Shown here: in pieces, positions 18,348 through 27,194 of the stretch
Layout of the letters: every line of letters begins with the position of its first letter
Numbering within the stretch: position 1 is the stretch's first letter
Assembly (NCBI GenBank): GCA_965205905.1
Contig: CBDBHZ010000011.1
Span: 248,001 to 312,000 of the forward strand
Direction of reading: 5' to 3'
DNA from: JAHZMA01 sp965205905
Lineage (GTDB): Bacteria; Pseudomonadota; Alphaproteobacteria; JABAAW01; JAHZMA01
Length of the DNA: 64,000 nucleotides
The notes under the pieces: generated by a model
Told to the model about the DNA's origin: nothing
Databases searched by the model: none
The model's input: the letters and a program-made list of their open reading frames with translations, nothing else
Position numbers and translations under genes: made by a program

Positions 18348-19083
18348 ACAGACCGCCCTTATCACTGGTAGTGCCAAACGAATCGGCGCGCAAATTGCCG
18401 AGACTTTGGCAGGCGCAGGCTATCATATCGCGATTCATTATCATCAATCACAAGATGAGGCGGAGAGTTTGCAACAAAAAATTATCGAATCAGGTGGCAA
18501 AGCCAGTCTTTTTCAAGCTGATTTAACCAATCGTGAACAAATTATCGCGCTGATTCCTGCTATCACTACCGCCATGCCACCGCTGACAGTGCTTATTAAT
18601 AACGCATCGATTTTCACCCGTGATGAATGGCATGATACTGATTTTGATAGTTGGGATAAGCATTTTATGACTAATTTGGAAGCTCCCTTTTGGCTTTCGC
18701 AACAATTTGCCAAGCAAATGCAGTCAAAATATCAGGGCAATATTATCAATATGATTGACCAGCGCGTGTTGAAATTAACCCCACATTTTACCAGCTATAG
18801 CATCGCTAAATCTGCCTTATGGACGATGACCCAAACATTGGCGTTGGCATTGGCGCCCAATATAAGAGTCAATGCGATTGCGCCGGGTCCGACTCTGCCC
18901 AGCACGCACCAAACGAATGAGCAATTTATCAGACAATATCGGAAACTACCTTTGCCACAAGCCACCCCGACTGATGATATTTGCAATGCCGTTTCATTTA
19001 TCATCAAGCAATCAAGCCTAACGGGACAAATTATTGCACTGGATAATGGTGAGCATTTGGGTTGGCAATGGCCCGAAAAATAG
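18337..19083 (+). CDS. SDR oxidoreductase, pteridine reductase-like
   Basis: A 248-residue short-chain dehydrogenase. The cofactor loop is TGSAKRIG at residues 10-17, where the Arg is typical of NADPH-dependent pteridine reductases. The active site has Y154 and K158, and Asp141 takes the place of the usual Ser. In pteridine reductase 1 the catalytic trio is Asp-Tyr-Lys with the same 13- and 4-residue spacing, so I read this as a pteridine/dihydrofolate-type reductase (FolM or PTR1-like), and not as a fatty-acid or sugar SDR. The start overlaps the helicase gene; MLEQ at 18340 is possible too. Confidence 0.8.
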   Translation: MMLEQTALITGSAKRIGAQIAETLAGAGYHIAIHYHQSQDEAESLQQKIIESGGKASLFQADLTNREQIIALIPAITTAMPPLTVLINNASIFTRDEWHDTDFDSWDKHFMTNLEAPFWLSQQFAKQMQSKYQGNIINMIDQRVLKLTPHFTSYSIAKSALWTMTQTLALALAPNIRVNAIAPGPTLPSTHQTNEQFIRQYRKLPLPQATPTDDICNAVSFIIKQSSLTGQIIALDNGEHLGWQWPEK

Positions 19084-19098
19084 TTTTGGAAGATAATT

Positions 19099-19449
19099 TT
19101 AGTGAGATGAACCCGAATAGAGATTAACCATCACAACCCCGCCAATAATCAGCCCGAGTCCTAATATGGTCGGCAAATTCGGGATTTCTTGATATTTATA
19201 AATCGCAATCAACACAATAAAAACAGTGCCAAGCCCAGACCATAGCGCATAGGTGATGCCAACGGGCAATGATTTAACCACAATGCTTAACAAATAAAAT
19301 GCCACCACATAAAAGCCAATCATCACCAAAGCGATATTCCATCGCCTGAATTGGTCGGTATCTTTGAGTAATGATGTGCCAATCACTTCGGCGAGAACTG
19401 CCAAAACCAATAAAATATAGGGGTAATAATTTTTCACTATCTTTTGCAA
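19099..19449 (-). CDS. Small multidrug resistance (SMR) family protein
   Basis: A 116-residue membrane protein with four hydrophobic helices. The key Glu of the family is E21 in LAEVIGTSLLK, and the conserved third-helix segment PVGITYALWSGLGTVFI is present, so it is an EmrE/QacE-type proton-coupled exporter that works as a dimer. It could export cationic drugs, guanidinium or other small cations; the sequence does not decide. It is a single gene, so a homodimer is likely. It is convergent with the SDR gene and lies just downstream of ssb. Confidence 0.87.
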   Translation of the reverse strand: MQKIVKNYYPYILLVLAVLAEVIGTSLLKDTDQFRRWNIALVMIGFYVVAFYLLSIVVKSLPVGITYALWSGLGTVFIVLIAIYKYQEIPNLPTILGLGLIIGGVVMVNLYSGSSH

Positions 19450-19468
19450 TGAAACTTAATTGTCGTGC

Positions 19469-19984
19469 TTAAAACGGAATATCATCATCTAAATCTTGCC
19501 CGCTATTATAGGCATTTGCGCCCTGTTGTGAATTATTCGCCTGTGAATTATTTTGTTGCGAATAATTACCACCTTGTTGATTGCCATAATTTTCGCCTGA
19601 TTGACCTGCCGATTGATACCCGCCACCATCATTGGAGCGACCATCAAGCATGATTAATTTAGAATTGAAATTTTGTAAAGTTACTTCGGTGCTGTAGCGG
19701 TCTTGTCCTTGCTGGTCTTGCCATTTGCGGGTTTGTAACGAACCTTCAATATATAATTTGCTGCCTTTTTTCACATAGCGTTCAATCACGCCGACAAGCC
19801 CTTCGGAAAATACCACAATTCTGTGCCATTCAGTGCGTTCTTGCTTCTGCCCTGATTGGTCTTTCCATGATTCGCTTGTTGCGATTGAAAAATTAGCGAC
19901 TTTTTTACCATTTTGCATGGTGCGAATTTCGGGGTCGCGCCCCAAATTTCCTAAAAGACATACTTTATTTAAGCTTCCTGCCAT
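19469..19984 (-). CDS. ssb: Single-stranded DNA-binding protein
   Basis: A 171-residue SSB. The OB-fold covers about residues 1-112 (NKVCLLGNLGRDPEIR, EWHRIVVF, IEGSLQTRKWQDQ). It is followed by a linker rich in Gly, Gln, Asn and Ser and then the acidic tail DDDIPF, which recruits repair and replication proteins. It should form homotetramers on ssDNA. The length is normal. It lies between the SMR gene and the atp operon and may be transcribed on its own. Confidence 0.96.
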   Translation of the reverse strand: MAGSLNKVCLLGNLGRDPEIRTMQNGKKVANFSIATSESWKDQSGQKQERTEWHRIVVFSEGLVGVIERYVKKGSKLYIEGSLQTRKWQDQQGQDRYSTEVTLQNFNSKLIMLDGRSNDGGGYQSAGQSGENYGNQQGGNYSQQNNSQANNSQQGANAYNSGQDLDDDIPF

Positions 19985-20033
19985 GATTTTCCTCCATTAT
20001 CATATACTGATTCACCCTATTTTACGCATAATC

Positions 20034-20447
20034 TTATGCATAGGGCGGATAATTAATCGCCTCTATTTTTGCTTCAGCAATCATTATTTTTTTTACCAAA
20101 TGTTCATCATTTTGATTGTTTGCATTTTTTTCGCGTAAATCATCAAGTTCCTGCGCTGCCAACTCAGCATTTAATGATTTTTCAGAAATCGCTTTTTCAA
20201 TTAATAACACACAATATTCTGAATTGATTTCGGCAATACCGCCCTCAATAAAGTACCGTTCTTGAATTTCATTATTGCTAAAAACGCAAACCATACCCGG
20301 ACGCAAACGCGCAATGATTTGCGAATGACCGGGTAGCACGCCAATATCACCTTCAACCGCTGGCACAACCACCATTTCAGCACGTTTTGACGTCACCACC
20401 TCTTCAGGGGTAATGAAATCAAGTTGAAATGTTGTCGATTCGCTCAT
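20034..20447 (-). CDS. atpC: ATP synthase F1 subunit epsilon
   Basis: A 137-residue epsilon subunit. The beta-sandwich signature FQLDFITPEE at the N-terminus, the GDIGVLPGHSQIIARLRPG segment and YFIEGGIAEI are clear. It is part of the central stalk and can inhibit ATP hydrolysis through its C-terminal helices, which end here at about residue 137. It is the last gene of the F1 operon and begins 2 bases after the atpD stop. Confidence 0.93.
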   Translation of the reverse strand: MSESTTFQLDFITPEEVVTSKRAEMVVVPAVEGDIGVLPGHSQIIARLRPGMVCVFSNNEIQERYFIEGGIAEINSEYCVLLIEKAISEKSLNAELAAQELDDLREKNANNQNDEHLVKKIMIAEAKIEAINYPPYA

Positions 20448-20449
20448 AA

Positions 20450-22555
20450 TTATGCCGCGCTTTTCTGCAATTTACCTGCTTTTTCATAGACTTCTTCTAA
20501 TGAACCAACCATATAAAATGCCGCTTCAGGTAAATCATCGCATTCACCGCGTGTGATGGATTTAAAGCCACTGATAGTATCGTTTAACTCAACAAATTTA
20601 CCGGGTGCGCCTGTGAATACTTCGGCAACATGAAACGGTTGTGATAGAAAACGTTGTAATTTTCTTGCCCGTTGCACTGTTAACCTATCTTCTTCAGAAA
20701 GCTCATCCATGCCCAAAATCGCAATAATTTCTTGCAATTCCTTATAGCTTTGTAACGTACGCTGTACTTCAAGTGCCACCAAATAATGCTCTTCACCAAC
20801 CATTTGCGGGTCTAATATGCGCGAGCTTGAATCAAGCGGGTCAACCGCCGGATAAATTCCCTGTTCGGCAATTTGCCTTGATAACACGGTGGTTGCATCC
20901 AAATGCGAAAAGGTGGTTGCAGGTGCGGGGTCAGTCAAATCATCGGCAGGTACGTACACCGCTTGCACAGATGTAATCGACCCTTTTGATGTGGTGGTGA
21001 TGCGTTCTTGCATCATGCCCATATCAGTTGCCAAAGTCGGTTGATAACCCACCGCTGATGGAATCCGTCCTAATAATGCTGATACTTCAGAGCCTGCTTG
21101 GGTGAAGCGGAAAATATTATCGATAAAGAACAACACATCTTGCCCTTCTTCATCGCGGAAATATTCAGCTTGCGTTAATCCTGTTAGTGCAACCCTTGCC
21201 CTTGCACCGGGAGGCTCATTCATTTGTCCAAAAACCAGCGCACATTTTGATGTATCGCCATTCACATCAATCACGCCCGAATCGATCATTTCGTGGTAAA
21301 GGTCATTACCCTCACGCGTTCTCTCGCCCACGCCTGCAAATACAGAATAACCGCCATGCCCTTTGGCAATATTAGTAATCAATTCTTGAATCAAAACTGT
21401 TTTGCCAACACCTGCGCCACCAAACAAGCCAATTTTACCACCACGCGGATAAGGGGTGAGCAAATCTACCACCTTAATGCCCGTAACCAGCTGTTCTACT
21501 TCGGTTGATTGTTCTACAAATTCTGGCGCCAAACGGTGAACCGGCATTTTCTTAACTGATTTTACGGGTCCACGCTCATCAATCGGCTCGCCAATCACAT
21601 TTAAGATTCTACCCAAAACACCCGGTCCCACTGGAATATTCATTGGCATTCCTGTATCAACAACCTCAATACCACGCATGAGACCTTCGGTGGAATCCAT
21701 CGCGATACAACGGACTGTTTTTTCGCCCAAATGTTGCGCCACTTCCAACACAAGTTTATTCTCTGTGCCTTTCACTTCAAGCGCATTCAAAATTGCGGGT
21801 AAATTATCATCGAAGCTCACATCAACAACCGCGCCCAAAATTTGACTGATTTTACCAACAGCACCCGCAATAATTGGTGCTTCTTCTAAAATATTATCAT
21901 CAGCTTTTTCTGGAGCTTTTTCTGGGGCTGTTTCTACCATTTCTGGCATAGCAGGGGCAGGTGGTGGCGGAGGTGCGATATCTGGTTGAGGCATATCTGG
22001 CTCAGGCGCTTGTTGCGCTAATATATCTTCAGCAGAGTTTTCTTCCGCAAAAGCTTGTTCGCTGATATTAGCATCATCAATATTTGCATCAAGATTTTCT
22101 GAACTAATATCATCTGACCCTAGATTCTCTTCCATTGGCATTGCCATTTCATCTGTTGCTGCTGGCGTTTCAATGTCACCAATTGCCATATCTTCCGTTG
22201 CAATTTCATCTGTTGCAATTTCATCTGTTTCTGGCATCATATCATCCGTTTGCCCATTACCCATATCAGCAGAAAAATCAGTCATTTCAGCTGACTCATC
22301 TGTTGCCATTAATATTTCTTCTGGCGCAGTTTCTTCTGGCATCATTGCTGTTTCCGCCATATCTGGCTGCGGTGCGATTGATGGTTCAGCCGATGGTTCC
22401 GACATATCCATGCTCATATCTGGCATATTTGATTCCGACATGTTCAGGTCTATATCTGACATATCTGGCTCGCTATTTTCCATCATTGCCTCTGCTGGCG
22501 TTGATGGGGTTGCATCATCTGTTGTGTTTTTTTCTTTTTCATCTTCAATCATCAT
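20450..22555 (-). CDS. atpD: ATP synthase F1 subunit beta with a 228-residue acidic N-terminal extension
   Basis: A 701-residue protein, against about 470-530 in the family. The catalytic beta subunit starts near residue 229 (AGAVGKISQILGAVVDVSFD) and is normal: Walker A GGAGVGKT at 379-386, then the catalytic loop with RTREGNDLYHEM and the C-terminal DELSEEDRLTVQRARKLQRFL segment. The first 228 residues have no homologue I recognise and are rich in Asp, Glu, Met, Ala and Pro. GGAG lies 4 bases before ATG 22555 and 7 before ATG 22552, and atpG ends only 12 bases upstream, so the extended start is well supported. Without the extension there would be a gap of about 690 bases inside the operon. 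Confidence 0.92.
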   Translation of the reverse strand: MMIEDEKEKNTTDDATPSTPAEAMMENSEPDMSDIDLNMSESNMPDMSMDMSEPSAEPSIAPQPDMAETAMMPEETAPEEILMATDESAEMTDFSADMGNGQTDDMMPETDEIATDEIATEDMAIGDIETPAATDEMAMPMEENLGSDDISSENLDANIDDANISEQAFAEENSAEDILAQQAPEPDMPQPDIAPPPPPAPAMPEMVETAPEKAPEKADDNILEEAPIIAGAVGKISQILGAVVDVSFDDNLPAILNALEVKGTENKLVLEVAQHLGEKTVRCIAMDSTEGLMRGIEVVDTGMPMNIPVGPGVLGRILNVIGEPIDERGPVKSVKKMPVHRLAPEFVEQSTEVEQLVTGIKVVDLLTPYPRGGKIGLFGGAGVGKTVLIQELITNIAKGHGGYSVFAGVGERTREGNDLYHEMIDSGVIDVNGDTSKCALVFGQMNEPPGARARVALTGLTQAEYFRDEEGQDVLFFIDNIFRFTQAGSEVSALLGRIPSAVGYQPTLATDMGMMQERITTTSKGSITSVQAVYVPADDLTDPAPATTFSHLDATTVLSRQIAEQGIYPAVDPLDSSSRILDPQMVGEEHYLVALEVQRTLQSYKELQEIIAILGMDELSEEDRLTVQRARKLQRFLSQPFHVAEVFTGAPGKFVELNDTISGFKSITRGECDDLPEAAFYMVGSLEEVYEKAGKLQKSAA
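21872..22555 (-). other. Low-complexity acidic N-terminal region of AtpD
   Basis: Counted by hand, residues 1-228 hold about 65 Asp/Glu against 4 Lys and no Arg, with about 25 Met, many Ala, Ser and Pro, and no Cys or Trp. It includes a direct repeat at 22197-22226 (15 bases twice, encoding DEIAT twice) and a poly-Pro run near residues 195-199. Such a composition suggests an intrinsically disordered tail. The antisense strand is open here only because of this composition. Confidence 0.9.
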
Positions 22556-22567
22556 TATTCTCCATAA

Positions 22568-23473
22568 TTATAAAGCTTCAGCCCCTGAAATAATTTCAAT
22601 CAATTCGCTGGTAATATTTGCCTGACGTTGCCTATTATAGCGCAATGTAATTTTATTAATCATATCTTCAGCATTGCGGGTGGCGTTATCCATTGCCGCC
22701 ATACGTGCCGCCTGTTCAGCCGCCGATGATTCTAGCATTGCACTATAAATCTGCACAGCAATATTTTTAGGTAAAATTTCGTTAAGCACCTCTTCTCGGT
22801 CGGGCTCATATTCAAAATTACCTAAATTTTCCTGCATATCATCATTATTTTTTTGAGTTGTTTCATCTATTTGAAACGGAATCAATTTTTGTATTGTTAA
22901 TTCTTGCTCCAACACCGATACAAACCGATTAAACACCAAATAGCATTCGCTAAATTCATCTTTGCTATAATAATCAATCAATCGTTCCGATAGACCTTGC
23001 GCAAAACTGTAATCTTCTGCCGCCTTGCTAACATCTTCATGCACTTCAAAAGTAGAATCGGTAAAACCAATGGCACTGACAATTTTGCGCCCAATCATCA
23101 CCAAACTCATATCCTTACCTTCGCTTTGCAATTTTGCGCGGTGATTGAGGGTGAATTTGACTAAATTACTGTTAAAACCACCGCATAAACCCCTATCAGC
23201 CGAGATAATAATATAAAGCGGATTTGCATTATTTTCATTCTTTTTGCCAACCAACAAAGGCGGACCATTTTCAACAAAGCCATCACCATCGCGATATTCC
23301 GAAGAAAGCGCGCCAATCAGCTTGCCCATCCGTTCCGAATAGGGACGGGTGCGTTCAGCATTTTGCTGGGCACGACGCAATTTTGCCGCCGCCACCATTT
23401 TCATTGCCGATGTAATCCGCTTGGTGCCTTTGACATTATTAATGCGTGAGCGTAATTCTTTCAGATTTGCCAT
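22568..23473 (-). CDS. atpG: ATP synthase F1 subunit gamma
   Basis: A 301-residue gamma subunit, the rotating central stalk. The N-terminal helix MANLKELRSRINNVKGTKRITSAMKMVAAAKL and the C-terminal helix ATRNAEDMINKITLRYNRQRQANITSELIEIISGAEAL are unmistakable. The segment between has the conserved SADRGLCGGFNSN. The length is normal. It lies between atpA (25 bases) and atpD (12 bases). Confidence 0.96.
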   Translation of the reverse strand: MANLKELRSRINNVKGTKRITSAMKMVAAAKLRRAQQNAERTRPYSERMGKLIGALSSEYRDGDGFVENGPPLLVGKKNENNANPLYIIISADRGLCGGFNSNLVKFTLNHRAKLQSEGKDMSLVMIGRKIVSAIGFTDSTFEVHEDVSKAAEDYSFAQGLSERLIDYYSKDEFSECYLVFNRFVSVLEQELTIQKLIPFQIDETTQKNNDDMQENLGNFEYEPDREEVLNEILPKNIAVQIYSAMLESSAAEQAARMAAMDNATRNAEDMINKITLRYNRQRQANITSELIEIISGAEAL

Positions 23474-23498
23474 TTTTTATCCTAAAACAGACATGATT

Positions 23499-25028
23499 TT
23501 AAGTAAAATCAGCCTTAAACTCATCTAAAATCTTTTGCAAACGTTGCTCATTTTCTTCAGAAAGCGTCGCAGATTCGCGAATCTCGGTGAGTAAATCGCC
23601 GTGAATTTTCTTCAAAGTTTCTAGCAAACGCACTTCAAAATCGCGCACATTGGCAATTTTCAAATCATCTAAATAGCCCTTAACGCCCGCATAGATAGAG
23701 ACAACTTGCTCTTCTACCGCCAAAGGCGAATATTGCGGTTGCTTCAATAATTCAGTAAGGCGCGCACCACGTGCCAATAATTTCTGAGTGGCAGTATCAA
23801 GGTCAGATGCAAATTGCGAAAATGCTTCCATCTCGCGAAATTGTGCCAAATCCAATTTAATTGAACCTGATACTTTTTTCATCGCCTTCGTTTGTGCCGC
23901 AGAACCAACACGGCTCACCGAAATACCAACATTAATCGCTGGTCTGATACCCTTAAAGAATAGGCTGGCTTCCAAGAAAATTTGCCCATCAGTGATTGAA
24001 ATCACATTGGTTGGGATATATGCCGAAACATCGCCCGCTTGAGTTTCAATAATCGGCAATGCAGTCAACGAGCCTGCGCCATTCGCATCACTCATTTTCG
24101 CCGCCCGTTCTAACAAGCGTGAATGCAGATAAAACACATCGCCCGGATAGGCTTCACGTCCCGGTGGACGGCGCAATAACAAAGACATTTGCCGATAGGC
24201 AATCGCTTGTTTTGACAAATCATCATAGACAATCAAAGCGTGCATTCCATTATCGCGGAAATATTCGCCCATCACGCAACCGCTATAGGGTGCTAAAAAT
24301 TGCAAGGGTGCGGGTTCAGATGCCGTAGCGGCAACAATAATCGTATATTGTAACGCGCCTTTATCTTCCAACACTTTCACCAACTGTGCCACAGTTGAGC
24401 GTTTTTGCCCAATCACCACATAAATACAGTAAAGCTTTTTGCTTTCATCATCACCATTATTGGCACTGCGCTGATTGATAATGGTATCAAGCGCAACAGC
24501 GGTTTTGCCCGTTTGCCTATCACCAATAATCAATTCACGTTGTCCGCGCCCAATCGGCACCAAAGAATCAATCGCTTTTAACCCTGTTTGCACAGGTTCA
24601 TGCACTGATTTACGGGGGATAATGCCCGGTGCTTTTACTTCAACCTTACGGCGTTCGGTGGCATCAATCGCGCCTTTGCCATCAATCGGGTTGCCAAGCG
24701 GGTCAACCACGCGCCCCAATAATGCCTTACCAATCGGCACATCAACAATAGAATTGGTGCGTTTAACCGTTTCGCCTTCTTTGATTTGCCTATCATCGCC
24801 AAAAATCACGATACCCACATTATCTTTTTCAAGATTAAGTGCCATGCCTTTCACGCCTGATTCAAATTCTACCAATTCGCCAGCGCGCACATTATCTAAT
24901 CCATAGACACGTGCCACACCATCGCCAACCGAAATGACTTGACCAACTTCGGCAACATTGGCCTCAACATCAAAATTTTCAATCTCCGATTTTAAGAGAT
25001 CCGATACTTCTGAAGCTAATATATCCAT
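23499..25028 (-). CDS. atpA: ATP synthase F1 subunit alpha
   Basis: A 509-residue alpha subunit, the non-catalytic nucleotide-binding partner of beta. The P-loop GDRQTGKT lies at residues 169-176, with the arginine-containing segment ISVSRVGSAAQ and the EAYPGDVFYLHSRLLER motif later. The ends fit the family and there is no insertion, unlike AtpD. The gene starts 3 bases after the atpH stop, consistent with the operon. Confidence 0.97.
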   Translation of the reverse strand: MDILASEVSDLLKSEIENFDVEANVAEVGQVISVGDGVARVYGLDNVRAGELVEFESGVKGMALNLEKDNVGIVIFGDDRQIKEGETVKRTNSIVDVPIGKALLGRVVDPLGNPIDGKGAIDATERRKVEVKAPGIIPRKSVHEPVQTGLKAIDSLVPIGRGQRELIIGDRQTGKTAVALDTIINQRSANNGDDESKKLYCIYVVIGQKRSTVAQLVKVLEDKGALQYTIIVAATASEPAPLQFLAPYSGCVMGEYFRDNGMHALIVYDDLSKQAIAYRQMSLLLRRPPGREAYPGDVFYLHSRLLERAAKMSDANGAGSLTALPIIETQAGDVSAYIPTNVISITDGQIFLEASLFFKGIRPAINVGISVSRVGSAAQTKAMKKVSGSIKLDLAQFREMEAFSQFASDLDTATQKLLARGARLTELLKQPQYSPLAVEEQVVSIYAGVKGYLDDLKIANVRDFEVRLLETLKKIHGDLLTEIRESATLSEENEQRLQKILDEFKADFT

Positions 25029-25031
25029 ATC

Positions 25032-25586
25032 CTATAACCCTTCCATATGGTGGACAATCCGTCTTAAGCGTGTTTGCGTTGAAAAATCAAACATATGCGA
25101 ACCGATTTTAATAACCAAACCAGCAATAATATTTTCATCAACCTTATTGGCAATAAAAACAGACTTACCTGTAACATTTTGTAATTGTGCTTTCAATGAT
25201 TCTATCATCTCATCATCTAACGCGCTAACACTGGTAATCTCAACCTTGCTTTCGCCACGCTTATCAGCTGAAATCTCTTGAAACTTTTGTTCAATCGCCC
25301 GCAATAAATTGAGCCGCCCTTTTTCGGCAAGCAAACACATGAAATTACGCCCGATGGGCGATAAATCAATTTTAACCGCCAAAGCACGGCATAGATTAAC
25401 CCTTTGCCGTCTGGAAACCACAGGATTATAAAAAGCGCGCTCTAATATTGAGTGTTCATCAAGCATCGCGCATAATTGCGATAATTCAGCCGCCACATTA
25501 TCGGTCAGCTGTTGCTCTTCACTCAACATATAAAGGGCTTGTGTATATCTTAACACAATTTCGCTAATAGTCGCTCTTTGCGCCAC
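25032..25586 (-). CDS. atpH: ATP synthase F1 subunit delta
   Basis: A 184-residue delta subunit (OSCP-like), which holds the peripheral stalk on top of F1. It shows RYTQALYMLSEEQ at the N-terminus and the family C-terminal domain with VTSVSALDDEMIESLKAQLQ, and IIAGLVIKIGSHMFDFSTQTRLRRI. The start is GTG (the next in-frame ATG would remove the first helix). GAGAGG lies upstream at a rather long spacing of 11 bases. As the first gene of the operon it is preceded by a 129-base gap that presumably holds the promoter; I could not place it. Confidence 0.92.
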   Translation of the reverse strand: MAQRATISEIVLRYTQALYMLSEEQQLTDNVAAELSQLCAMLDEHSILERAFYNPVVSRRQRVNLCRALAVKIDLSPIGRNFMCLLAEKGRLNLLRAIEQKFQEISADKRGESKVEITSVSALDDEMIESLKAQLQNVTGKSVFIANKVDENIIAGLVIKIGSHMFDFSTQTRLRRIVHHMEGL

Positions 25587-25715
25587 TATGAATCCCGCCT
25601 CTCAATCATCATGATTAATAACAAAAGCAATCAGCAACGCAACTGATATAAAATCGCTGCGTCATCAATCACTGGTTATGTAACAAATTTTGCTGATAAA
25701 GTAAACATAAATAGC

Positions 25716-26504
25716 TTACCCATCGCTTGCCATCGCATTAAAAATATCTGCTTGCCGATTAATATTTGCCAATCTTTGCTCAATTATCGTGCAATAATCT
25801 TGATTAATCTCAAAACCCACGCATTTTCTGTTGTTTTTGATACTGGCTGCAAATGTTGTGCCACTGCCTGCGAATAAATCTAGCACTGTGCCATGTTCGG
25901 GACAGCTAGATTTAACGATTCTTTCAATCAATTCTAATGGTTTTTGCGTGGGGTGATTTTCGCGTTCGGCATGTTGCCTGTGCAAGCGCGATATTGACCA
26001 TAAATCTTTAGGGTTATAGCCCACTTCAAGCCATTTCGCGCCCTTAAATATCGACCTTGTGCGTGCTTTTTTGGTAACAGCATCATAGGGGATTCGAACC
26101 GCATCAATATCAAAATAATAATTTTTCTTATCTTTCACAAAAAAGCCGATATTATCATGGACTGAGGTAAATCTTCGGGTGCTGCCACCCATGCTTGGCA
26201 CTTTTCTATCCCATATAATCTCGTTCATCATCGGCATTTTGGTTTTGATAAACGAAAATATTTCAGGCGAATATTGCCATGTGAGAAAAATATAAAACGA
26301 CCCTGTTATTTTAAGTTTAGGAATCGCTTTATCAATCCAGTTTTGAGTCCATTCCAAATAATCATCAGCCTGCATTTTATCGGAATCATTGCCGTAATCT
26401 TTGCCCAAACAATAAGGAGGGTCAGTTACAATCAAATCTATCGATTCATCTGCAATTTTATCTAACCCTGCCAGACAATCTTCATTATATAAATTATATG
26501 TCAT
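25716..26504 (-). CDS. Orphan DNA methyltransferase, beta class (N6-adenine or N4-cytosine)
   Basis: A 262-residue amino-methyltransferase. The catalytic DPPY is at residues 28-31 and the SAM motif FAGSGTT is at 211-217, so the order is that of the beta class. The motif NHPTQKP at 183-189 precedes the SAM domain, as usual. Between them lies the target recognition region (about 50-180). No restriction endonuclease gene adjoins it, so it looks like a solitary modification enzyme. It is shorter than CcrM and lacks its C-terminal domain, so I do not call it CcrM. The target sequence cannot be predicted. Confidence 0.85.
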   Translation of the reverse strand: MTYNLYNEDCLAGLDKIADESIDLIVTDPPYCLGKDYGNDSDKMQADDYLEWTQNWIDKAIPKLKITGSFYIFLTWQYSPEIFSFIKTKMPMMNEIIWDRKVPSMGGSTRRFTSVHDNIGFFVKDKKNYYFDIDAVRIPYDAVTKKARTRSIFKGAKWLEVGYNPKDLWSISRLHRQHAERENHPTQKPLELIERIVKSSCPEHGTVLDLFAGSGTTFAASIKNNRKCVGFEINQDYCTIIEQRLANINRQADIFNAMASDG

Positions 26505-26564
26505 TTTATTTTTGTCATTATTTTTTAAAGCATTTTCTTTAATTTATGTGATTATAATAATAAT

Positions 26565-26602
26565 GTGCCATAATATGCCATAAAATAGTTATATTTTGGC
26601 AC
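26565..26602. promoter_or_regulatory. Inverted repeat in the divergent promoter region
   Basis: Arms GTGCCATAATAT (26565-26576) and ATATTTTGGCAC (26591-26602) pair with one mismatch and 14 bases between. The region lies between two divergent genes, the methyltransferase and cytochrome c', and is very A/T-rich. A transcription factor operator is plausible, but no known motif was recognised. Confidence 0.4.
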
Positions 26603-26689
26603 TATCATCGCTTTATAAGTTGCAAGCGCGTTATTTTTTGCTTATTGTGGTAACATGATATTTCACTTTATAACAGCAGGAGACATAAA

Positions 26690-27151
26690 TTGCGTTTTTA
26701 TCACCTTAAAATAGTCCCAATCTTTTTAATGACATTATTTTTAACCCTATTGCCAGTCAAAATATTTGCCCAAGATAATGAGGCCGTTATCAATTATCGG
26801 CAGAGCCTGATGTATAATTTACAGCGCAACCTTAATAGTATTTCTGAAATTCTAAAAGGCAATCTTGACCAGCAAAGCCATCTTACAGGGCTTGCCACGA
26901 TTCTTAATATCAGTGCCACTCAGTCTGTTGATGCGTTTAAGCAAAAAGTGCCAAATAATGGTAAATCCAAAGCCAAGCCTAATATTTGGCAAAATCAAGA
27001 TGATTTTAATTTGGTGATGCAATCATTGGTGCGCGAAACTGCCGAATTGGTAAAATTAGCCGAATCGAATGATATTAAAGCTTTTAGCGCGCAATTAGGC
27101 GTGGTTGGTAAAAATTGTGCTTCTTGCCATAAAGCCTATAAAAATCGTTAA
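26690..27151 (+). CDS. Cytochrome c' (class II) family protein
   Basis: A 153-residue exported monohaem cytochrome. The N-terminus is a signal peptide (about residues 1-27, IFLMTLFLTLLPVKIFAQ). The haem-binding CASCH is at residues 143-147, close to the C-terminus, which is the hallmark of class II cytochromes c. Arg37 and Met41 in YRQSLMYN could provide the axial position of the cytochrome c-556 subtype. The start is TTG, set by AGGAG a few bases upstream (GCAGGAGACATAAATTG). It should act in the periplasm in NO binding or electron transfer. Confidence 0.85.
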   Translation: MRFYHLKIVPIFLMTLFLTLLPVKIFAQDNEAVINYRQSLMYNLQRNLNSISEILKGNLDQQSHLTGLATILNISATQSVDAFKQKVPNNGKSKAKPNIWQNQDDFNLVMQSLVRETAELVKLAESNDIKAFSAQLGVVGKNCASCHKAYKNR

Positions 27152-27194
27152 CATATCCGTTAGCACCATTTTAAGCTTTTTTTGAGGTGCCTAT

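Noticed and set aside
22135..22625. Two long overlapping reading frames on the plus strand opposite the AtpD extension
   Set aside because: They are shadows of the low-complexity, acidic region on the other strand: the antisense is rich in Ser, Ile and Leu, has no ribosome binding site and no domain.
25716..26504. CcrM-type cell-cycle methyltransferase
   Set aside because: The protein is about 100 residues shorter than CcrM and lacks its C-terminal domain and characteristic motifs.
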